5,175 nucleotides of DNA, taken from the NCBI GenBank assembly GCA_938004815.1, contig CALKVR010000120.1, forward strand, positions 1 through 5,175, read 5' to 3'. The notes beneath the pieces are model-generated. The model saw only the letters and a list, made by a program, of their open reading frames with translations. It had not been told where the DNA came from and ran no database searches. Positions 1 through 4,506 of the stretch are shown here, in pieces; within the stretch, counting starts at the first letter, position 1; every line of letters begins with the position of its first letter. Made by a program: the position numbers and the translations under genes. Source of the stretch: an uncultured Polyangiaceae bacterium (GTDB taxonomy: Bacteria; Myxococcota_A; Polyangia; Polyangiales; Polyangiaceae).

Positions 1-1
1 G

Positions 2-670
2 GCAGAGACCCTGTACGTCGCGGCCGTCACCGCCGATGGTCCGCTCGCGTACTTTCGCTTCGAAGAGACGTCGGGCCCGTTCGCCGACAGCATCGTGCCC
101 ACGCGCGTCTTGACCGAGACGGGCACGGTCGAGCGCGCGCTCCCCGGAGCGGCTGGCCTTGGCGTGCGCTTCGATGGCGGCGCGGGGCGCCTCCTGCTCG
201 GGGCGAGCGACTTCGGGTTCGTCGGCATCCCCCAGATGACCGTCGAGGCGTGGGCGCTGACCACCTCGTCGCTCGACTTTCAGGACATCGTCGGCAAGTT
301 CGACGTCGACGGGCCGAACGAAGCGGGCTGGGCGCTCCGCTTCCGCCCCGGGGCGGGGTACGGATGGTTCTTCACACGGGCGGCCGGTGCGGCCTCCCGC
401 AACATGAGCTTCGCTCAGGCGCCCGAGGCGCTTACCCACCTCGTGGTGACGTTCGACGGCGCCGCATCCATTCTCTACGTGGACGGCCTGGAGAGAGATC
501 GCCAAGACGACGCGAGCGACATCTCGTTGCCCCAGACGCCCGCCCCGTTTCGCCTCGGCGGTCTCGGCACCGGCAACGCGTTCACGGGCGTGCTCGACGA
601 GGTCGCGATCTACGACTACGCGCTCCCGGCGGACCGCGTCATGGCCCACTTCCAGGCTCGTTCGCCGTGA
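2..670 (+). CDS. LamG/concanavalin A-like lectin-domain protein, 5'-partial
   Basis: The reading frame is open from the left edge, so the N-terminus lies outside the window; 222 residues are visible, ending in TGA at 668-670. The visible part is one LamG-type jelly-roll domain (Laminin_G_3-like). It begins with the strand AYFRFEETSG, followed by MTVEAWAL, then HLVVTFDG and ILYVDGL, and closes with the signature FTGVLDEVAIYDYALPADRV near the C-terminus. LamG domains bind glycans or proteins and occur mostly on exported or surface proteins, so an extracellular or cell-envelope location is inferred; the signal peptide is not visible. A GTG at 95 could be called as a start, but conserved domain sequence (AYFRFEETSG) is encoded upstream of it, so the gene is truncated by the window and is not a short ORF. 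Its stop overlaps the start of the kinase gene, which suggests cotranscription. Ligand unknown. The domain family is fairly certain. Confidence 0.85.
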   Translation, partial: AETLYVAAVTADGPLAYFRFEETSGPFADSIVPTRVLTETGTVERALPGAAGLGVRFDGGAGRLLLGASDFGFVGIPQMTVEAWALTTSSLDFQDIVGKFDVDGPNEAGWALRFRPGAGYGWFFTRAAGAASRNMSFAQAPEALTHLVVTFDGAASILYVDGLERDRQDDASDISLPQTPAPFRLGGLGTGNAFTGVLDEVAIYDYALPADRVMAHFQARSP

Positions 671-1962
671 ACGTCGACGACACGCGGACGCACGATCCGG
701 ATTCGGCCGAGCAGGCGCTGCCGCGTCCCGCACCGGGCGCCGAGACGCTCGAGGCGCGCTACCGCATCGATCGCGTCATCGCTTCGGGGGGCATGGGGGT
801 GGTGGTGGCGGCCACGCACCGTCACCTCGGCACGCGCGTCGCCATCAAGCTGTTGCACGACGTGACCGAGAGCATGGCGGGCCGCTTTCTTCGCGAGGCC
901 AAGCTCGCGGCGACGCTCGCGTCGCCGTACGTGGCGCGCGTCCTCGACTACGGCTTCAGCGAGAGCGGACAGCCGTTCATCGTGATGGACTACGTCGAGG
1001 GCCGCACCCTCAAGGCGCGCGTGTCGGGTGGCGCCGAGCCGCCGGCAGAGGCGCTCCGGCTGGCGCGCGAGCTCGCGACGGCCGTCGCCGAGGTGCATCG
1101 CGCCGGCATCGTCCACCGCGACATCAAGCCGGCGAACATCCTCCTCGAGAGAGACGCCGCGGGCGTCGAGCACGTGAAGCTGATCGACTTCGGGATCGCC
1201 AAGCGCATCGGCTCGCCCGACGCCGAGGCCGACATCACCGGCTCGGGCGAGGTGCTGGGCACGGTCTCGTACATGGCGCCCGAGCAGCTCGCGCGCACGG
1301 CGAGCGTCGACCTGCGCGCCGACGTGTTTGCGCTCGGTGTCGTGGTCTACGAGATGCTTTCGGGGCGTCGCGCCTTCGAGGACTCGGCGCGGGCGTTCAA
1401 GGTCGCCATGGCGCAGGGGCGAGACGACGTGCCCTTCGTGCCGCTCGAGACGATCGCGCCCGGGTGCGACGATCGCCTCGTCGGCGTCGTCACGCGGTGC
1501 CTGTCAGTCGACCCGAACGCGCGGTTCAAGGACGCGTCCGACATGCTGGCCGCGCTCCCCGCGAGCGTCGATGCCGCTCTCGCGGTCGCGACCGCGCCCG
1601 CGTCGGCGCAGGCCGCGGGCTCGGCTCGTCCGCTCGATGTGCCCAAGCTGCTGCGCTGGGCGGCCGTCGCCGCGCTCGTCGCGGGCGTCGCGACGCTCGC
1701 TGCGATCGTGAGCCTTCGCGACCCGGCGCCCACCGCGGCTTCGGGCGCGGCCGCCGATCAGCCGTCTCCTCCTCCGCCTCCGTCCGCTGCGAGCGCGCTG
1801 CCCGTCCCGGCCGGCGCGTCTGCCGGTGCGACCGTGTCGTCGGCTGCTTCGTCCGTCGAGAGCGCCACCGCGGAGCCGCCGCGCCCCCCCGCGGGCCGGC
1901 CGCTACCGGTGGTGCGGCCGAAGAGCACGGGCATCGAGCCGCGGTTCGACGAGCGGCAGTGA
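667..1962 (+). CDS. Transmembrane Hanks-type serine/threonine protein kinase
   Basis: A 431-residue protein kinase that phosphorylates Ser/Thr on partner proteins at the cytoplasmic face of the inner membrane. The catalytic domain covers about residues 32-297. Visible motifs are the glycine loop SGGMGVV (40-46), catalytic Lys61 in VAIK, a likely helix-C Glu77, HRDIKPAN (150-157, catalytic Asp152), DFG (174-176), an activation loop with T191, S193 and T199, APE (204-206), and Asp219/Gly224 of subdomain IX. All key catalytic residues are present, so it should be active. The first glycine of the loop is Ala39, a mild variant. One hydrophobic segment (about 328-350) is followed by an 80-residue Pro/Ala/Ser-rich tail, probably periplasmic, with no recognised sensor domain. 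The GTG start at 667 is chosen because the frame upstream runs inside the LamG gene and the kinase fold starts soon after; it overlaps that gene's stop as GTGA, consistent with translational coupling. Only a weak CCAGG lies 10 nt upstream. Substrate unknown; the downstream FHA regulator is a candidate. Confidence 0.93.
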   Translation: MNVDDTRTHDPDSAEQALPRPAPGAETLEARYRIDRVIASGGMGVVVAATHRHLGTRVAIKLLHDVTESMAGRFLREAKLAATLASPYVARVLDYGFSESGQPFIVMDYVEGRTLKARVSGGAEPPAEALRLARELATAVAEVHRAGIVHRDIKPANILLERDAAGVEHVKLIDFGIAKRIGSPDAEADITGSGEVLGTVSYMAPEQLARTASVDLRADVFALGVVVYEMLSGRRAFEDSARAFKVAMAQGRDDVPFVPLETIAPGCDDRLVGVVTRCLSVDPNARFKDASDMLAALPASVDAALAVATAPASAQAAGSARPLDVPKLLRWAAVAALVAGVATLAAIVSLRDPAPTAASGAAADQPSPPPPPSAASALPVPAGASAGATVSSAASSVESATAEPPRPPAGRPLPVVRPKSTGIEPRFDERQ

Positions 1963-1963
1963 C

Positions 1964-1989
1964 CGGGCCGGCTCGCGGCCGGCTGCCCG
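1964..1989. repeat. GC-rich direct/inverted repeat after the kinase gene
   Basis: The octamer GGCCGGCT occurs at 1966-1973 and again at 1977-1984, an 11-bp period, so about one helical turn apart. Because its core GCCGGC is self-complementary, the two copies can also pair as a 6-bp stem with a 5-nt loop. An outer CGGGC (1964-1968) and GCCCG (1985-1989) give an alternative pairing. It lies just after the kinase stop and ends 15 bp before the next start. There is no T-run, so it is not a standard intrinsic terminator. It could be an RNA hairpin, a protein-binding site, or chance in GC-rich DNA. Confidence 0.3.
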
Positions 1990-1990
1990 T

Positions 1991-1998
1991 GATAGAAC
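1991..1998 (+). promoter_or_regulatory. Possible -10 element (GATAGAAC) ahead of the TPR-like gene
   Basis: GATAGAAC is a small AT-richer patch in very GC-rich DNA. Read as the -10 hexamer TAGAAC (1993-1998), it would place transcription initiation at about 2004-2006, on the ATG at 2005. That would make a leaderless transcript, which fits the lack of a Shine-Dalgarno sequence. No -35 match was found at 17 bp spacing, so support is weak. Confidence 0.22.
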
Positions 1999-2004
1999 CC
2001 GTGG

Positions 2005-2961
2005 ATGCTCCGCCAGGCCGCGCGAAGCGGCCTCATCTGCGCGATCGTCGCAGCGGTCATCGGGACATCGCGCCCGGTTGCGGCCCAAGACTCGCCTCCC
2101 GCGCCGCCGCCTGCCGCCGGGCCCGCGGCGGCGCTCGGCGAGCGGCTCTTTCGCGAGGGGCGGGCCCTCTTCGAGGCCGGCGAGATCGAGCCCGCCTGCA
2201 AGAAGTTCGCGGAGAGCCAGCGCGTCGATCCAGCCCTCGGCACGCTCCTCAACCTGGCCGAGTGCGAGGCGCGTCTCGGACACACCGCGACCGCCTGGGC
2301 TCGGTTTCGCGAGCTCGCAGAAAAGGCGCGTCGCGCCGAGCAGCCGGATCGGCAGGCCTACGCCGAGAAGCAGGCCGCCGACCTCGAGGCGCGCCTCACC
2401 TACGCGGTGCTGCGCCTGCCGGCGGGGGGCCAGGGTCTGCGGATCGACGTGGACGGCCAGTCTCTCGAGGCCGCGTCCTACACGACGGCGCTGCCGCTCG
2501 ATCCCGGCAAGCATCGCCTCGATGTCGCTCGTGGGGATGACAAATTTGTCATCGAGTTCGAGCTCGCTGCACGACCCGGTCGGCAAGACGTGACGGTCGT
2601 GCTCGACGAAACGACCCGCGTGGGCGGAAAGCCGCCGTCCACCGGCGAGACGACCGCGGTAGACGGCCGGCTCGTCGCCGGCTGGGTCCTCGTGGGTGTA
2701 GCCGCGCTCGGCGCCGGCCTCGGCACCTACTTTGGTGTGCGCGCGATGTCGCTCAAAGACGAGAGCGACGCACGCTGCGACGGCAGGTTCTGCGACGCCG
2801 CTGGTCTCGACGCCTTCGAGGACGCGCGCGCACACGCGCACGGCGCCACCGCCTCGTTTGCCATCGCTGGGATCACGGCCGTCGTGGGCACCAGCCTCTT
2901 GGTGTGGGTGGCCGCCGACGGCCCGCCGGCTGCCACCGTCTCGCTCACCGGTCGATTCTGA
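2005..2961 (+). CDS. Exported TPR-like/PEGA-like protein with two C-terminal hydrophobic segments
   Basis: A 318-residue envelope protein of a type common beside kinases in myxobacteria. Residues 1-27 look like a Sec signal peptide: MLRQAAR, a hydrophobic core, then VAA before Q28. A Pro/Ala-rich linker (30-43) leads to a helical region (about 44-131) with TPR-like spacing, for example GRALFEAGEIEPACKKF and LLNLAECEARLG. Next is a beta-rich PEGA-like module (about 134-200) with DVDGQSL and LDPGKHRLDV. Two hydrophobic, glycine-rich segments follow (about 223-245 and 281-303), joined by a charged loop with Cys258 and Cys263. TPR and PEGA modules usually mediate protein or cell-wall contacts; no enzymatic motif is seen. 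The ATG at 2005 is chosen because it opens directly into the signal peptide. It begins 42 bp after the kinase stop, in a possible operon, and could be a periplasmic partner of that kinase (inference). Exact role unknown. Confidence 0.85.
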   Translation: MLRQAARSGLICAIVAAVIGTSRPVAAQDSPPAPPPAAGPAAALGERLFREGRALFEAGEIEPACKKFAESQRVDPALGTLLNLAECEARLGHTATAWARFRELAEKARRAEQPDRQAYAEKQAADLEARLTYAVLRLPAGGQGLRIDVDGQSLEAASYTTALPLDPGKHRLDVARGDDKFVIEFELAARPGRQDVTVVLDETTRVGGKPPSTGETTAVDGRLVAGWVLVGVAALGAGLGTYFGVRAMSLKDESDARCDGRFCDAAGLDAFEDARAHAHGATASFAIAGITAVVGTSLLVWVAADGPPAATVSLTGRF

Positions 2962-2986
2962 CTCGGTCGCCCCTTGCTTGTACTAG
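2958..2986 (+). promoter_or_regulatory. Possible sigma70-type promoter ahead of the FHA-sigma54 activator gene
   Basis: CTGACT at 2958-2963 (4 of 6 to TTGACA, overlapping the upstream stop codon) is followed after exactly 17 bp by TACTAG at 2981-2986 (3 of 6 to TATAAT). Initiation would fall at about 2993-2996, essentially at the GTG start at 2996. The patch is AT-richer than its surroundings. The match is modest, and readthrough from the upstream genes would also explain expression. Confidence 0.25.
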
Positions 2987-2995
2987 CGTTTCTCG

Positions 2996-4363
2996 GTGGC
3001 CAGGCGCAGCGTCGACGACACGACCCGGCTCGTCTCCGAGCCCGTCGGCCCCGAGCGTTGGGCCCTCTTGATGGCCGGGGATGGTGGGCTTCGCCGCATT
3101 CCGCTGCCGCGCGTGGGTGAGGTGACGATCGGGCGCGACGAGGCTTGCGAGATCGCGATCCCGGACGGCGCGGTCTCCAAGCGCCACGCGCGCCTCGTGC
3201 TCAACGATGACGGCGCCGTCGTCTTCGACCTTGGCAGCAAGAACGGTACACGCGTCGGCGGCTTCAAGATCACCAGCCCCACGGCGCTCGCCAACGGAGA
3301 CGTCTTCGAGCTCGGGCCGCTCACGTTCGTCCTTCGTCGCGAGCGAGAGGCCGACCCGGGCGACTTGGTGGACGTGGCGCCCGTCGTCGCGGACCCGGCG
3401 ATGCGCGCGGTCGTCGCCCTCGTCGAGCAGGTCGCTCCGTCGGACCTGCCTGTCCTGATCTTGGGCGAGACCGGGAGCGGCAAAGAGGTGCTGGCGACGA
3501 TGCTGCACGCACGGTCGCTCCGGACCAAGCGCGCCTTCGTGCGCCTGAACTGCGCCGCGATCCCGGTGAGCCTGCTCGAGTCCGAGCTCTTCGGTCACGA
3601 GCCGGGCGCGTTCACGGGCGCGGTCGGGGCGAAGCCCGGCCTCGTCGAGGAGGCAAACGGCGGCACGCTGTTCCTCGACGAGGTCGGTGAGCTGCCGCTC
3701 GAGGCGCAGACCAAGGTCCTGCGTGCCATCGAGGACGGCACGTTCTATCGCGTGGGGGGGCGGCGCTCGGTGCGGGTCGACGTGCGCTTCGTCGCCGCCA
3801 CGAACCGCGATCTCGAGGCCGGCGTCGCGAGCGGCGCCTTTCGTTCGGACCTGTTCTACCGGCTCGCCGGCATCACGCTGCGAATCCCACCGCTGCGCGA
3901 GCGCCCCGAGGAGATTGTCCTCCTCGCGGAGCGCTTCGCGAGCGAGGCCGCGCGCGCGCTCGCTCTCCCGTCGGCGCCCGAGATCTCCGACGAGGCCCGG
4001 GCTGCACTTCGAGATCACGCGTTCCCCGGCAACGTGCGCGAGCTCAAGAACACGATGCTGCGCGCGGTGCTCCTCTCGCGGGGCGCGCCTCTCGGAGCCA
4101 GCCACCTCATGCTCGACGCTCCGCCGCGGTCGCTCGCCGCGCCCGCATCCGGTCGACCGACGCTCGCCCCGCCGCCCGTCTCCGAGGGACCGGCCGGCGA
4201 TCTGCGCGCCGAGATACAGGCGGTCGAGCGAGAGCGAATCCAGGCTGCCCTCGACGCCTGCGCAGGAAACCAGACCCGCGCCGCCGCCAAGCTGGGCATC
4301 TCGCGCCGGACGCTCATCTCCAGGATCGAGAGCCTCGGGATCGCCCGGCCGACCAAGGGCTGA
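2996..4363 (+). CDS. FHA-domain sigma54-dependent transcriptional activator (FHA-AAA+-Fis HTH)
   Basis: A 455-residue cytoplasmic bacterial enhancer-binding protein, which hydrolyses ATP to open promoters held by sigma54 RNA polymerase. The FHA domain (about 22-113) shows IGR (45-47), SKRH (61-64) and KNG (82-84), the pattern that binds phosphothreonine; it replaces the usual response-regulator receiver. The AAA+ domain (about 130-372) has Walker A GETGSGKE (157-164), the sigma54-contacting loop GAFTGA (204-209), Walker B TLFLDE (224-229), sensor-I region ATNRDL (268-273), arginine-finger region FRSDLFYR (282-289) and sensor II FPGNVREL (343-350). After a Pro/Ala-rich linker comes a Fis-type helix-turn-helix (about 403-450) with NQTRAAAKLGISRRTL. 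All elements for sigma54 activation are intact. The GTG start at 2996 places DDTTRL (7-12) just before the FHA domain. No clear ribosome-binding site is seen. Activity is probably set by Thr phosphorylation, with the kinase two genes upstream a plausible source. The 143 bp downstream hold a possible binding site and sigma54 promoter. Confidence 0.95.
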   Translation: MARRSVDDTTRLVSEPVGPERWALLMAGDGGLRRIPLPRVGEVTIGRDEACEIAIPDGAVSKRHARLVLNDDGAVVFDLGSKNGTRVGGFKITSPTALANGDVFELGPLTFVLRREREADPGDLVDVAPVVADPAMRAVVALVEQVAPSDLPVLILGETGSGKEVLATMLHARSLRTKRAFVRLNCAAIPVSLLESELFGHEPGAFTGAVGAKPGLVEEANGGTLFLDEVGELPLEAQTKVLRAIEDGTFYRVGGRRSVRVDVRFVAATNRDLEAGVASGAFRSDLFYRLAGITLRIPPLRERPEEIVLLAERFASEAARALALPSAPEISDEARAALRDHAFPGNVRELKNTMLRAVLLSRGAPLGASHLMLDAPPRSLAAPASGRPTLAPPPVSEGPAGDLRAEIQAVERERIQAALDACAGNQTRAAAKLGISRRTLISRIESLGIARPTKG

Positions 4364-4399
4364 GGTCGTCGCCGGCCGGTCGAGTGGGGTGTCCCGAGC

Positions 4400-4416
4400 C
4401 TGCACGATCCGTGCAG
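4400..4416. promoter_or_regulatory. Perfect inverted repeat, possible activator-binding site (UAS)
   Basis: CTGCACG-ATC-CGTGCAG is a perfect 7-bp inverted repeat with a 3-bp centre. Its centre is 71 bp upstream of the -24 GG and about 96 bp upstream of the predicted transcription start, a usual distance for enhancer-binding-protein sites. The half-site TGCAC is like that of NtrC (TGCACC-N5-GGTGCA), but the spacing is 2 bp shorter. It could instead be an RNA hairpin after the activator gene, though no T-run follows. Binding by the activator encoded next to it is inferred. Confidence 0.45.
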
Positions 4417-4477
4417 CCATCCGGCACCGCAGAGCGAGCGACCCGAGACGGAGCCGAAGATCACCGAGAAAATCGGC

Positions 4478-4493
4478 TGGCGCGGGGCTTGCG
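4478..4493 (+). promoter_or_regulatory. Candidate sigma54 (-24/-12) promoter of the lipoprotein gene
   Basis: TGGCGCGGGGCTTGCG matches the consensus TGGCACG-N4-TTGCW at all positions but two (A to G in the -24 block, W to G at the end). The invariant GG (4479-4480) and GC (4491-4492) are separated by exactly 10 bp, as sigma54 requires. The predicted start of transcription is about 4504, three bases before the ATG at 4507, so the mRNA would be almost leaderless, which is unusual and counts somewhat against the call. A gene for a sigma54 activator lies directly upstream, which supports it. Confidence 0.5.
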
Positions 4494-4506
4494 ATGCGCG
4501 CCCGAC

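Larger units (their letters stand above)
4364..4506. other. Intergenic region with candidate sigma54 control elements
   Basis: This 143-bp stretch between the activator and lipoprotein genes is the longest gene-free DNA in the window. In order it holds the palindrome CCGGCCGG (4372-4379), a perfect inverted repeat (4400-4416), a short AT-richer patch (about 4456-4474) flanked by AGCCGA (4452-4457) and TCGGCT (4473-4478), and a sigma54-like promoter (4478-4492). No T-run terminator is visible, so the activator transcript may read through. The order of binding site, flexible spacer and -24/-12 promoter is that of a sigma54-controlled region. Confidence 0.5.

Noticed and set aside
95..97. GTG at 95 as the true start of the LamG gene
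   Set aside because: The frame stays open to the left edge and encodes conserved domain sequence (AYFRFEETSG) before this codon.
250..666. A 139-residue N-terminal extension of the kinase starting at ATG 250
   Set aside because: This stretch is the shifted frame of the LamG gene and is Arg-rich without a fold. The GTG at 667 gives a normal kinase N-terminus.
1464..2593. Two long Arg-rich + strand frames (1464-2540 and 1826-2593) crossing the kinase/TPR-like junction
   Set aside because: They are out-of-frame reads of two well-supported genes, have low-complexity Arg/Ala/Pro composition and match no known fold.
1903..2841. Open minus-strand frame of 312 codons opposite the TPR-like gene
   Set aside because: It has no domain or signal peptide, runs across a gene boundary, and shadows a + strand gene with a clear signal peptide and hydrophobic segments.
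2965..2977. Sigma54-like GG...TTGC just before the activator gene, suggesting self-activation
   Set aside because: GG and GC are separated by 9 bp and not 10, and sigma54 is strict about this spacing. The -24 block also matches poorly.
4364..4416. Intrinsic terminator after the activator gene
   Set aside because: The inverted repeat at 4400-4416 is a good stem but no T-run follows it, and the CCGGCCGG at 4372-4379 has no loop. Factor-dependent termination cannot be excluded.
2945..4420. Open minus-strand frame of 491 codons opposite the sigma54 activator gene
   Set aside because: Its translation is rich in Arg, Ala and Glu with no recognisable domain, and the + strand gene there has every FHA, AAA+ and HTH motif. 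Long antisense frames are expected in GC-rich genes.
4422..4436. CGGCAC as a second sigma54 -24 block ahead of the lipoprotein gene
   Set aside because: No GC doublet lies at the required distance; the nearest is one base out and there is no TT before it.
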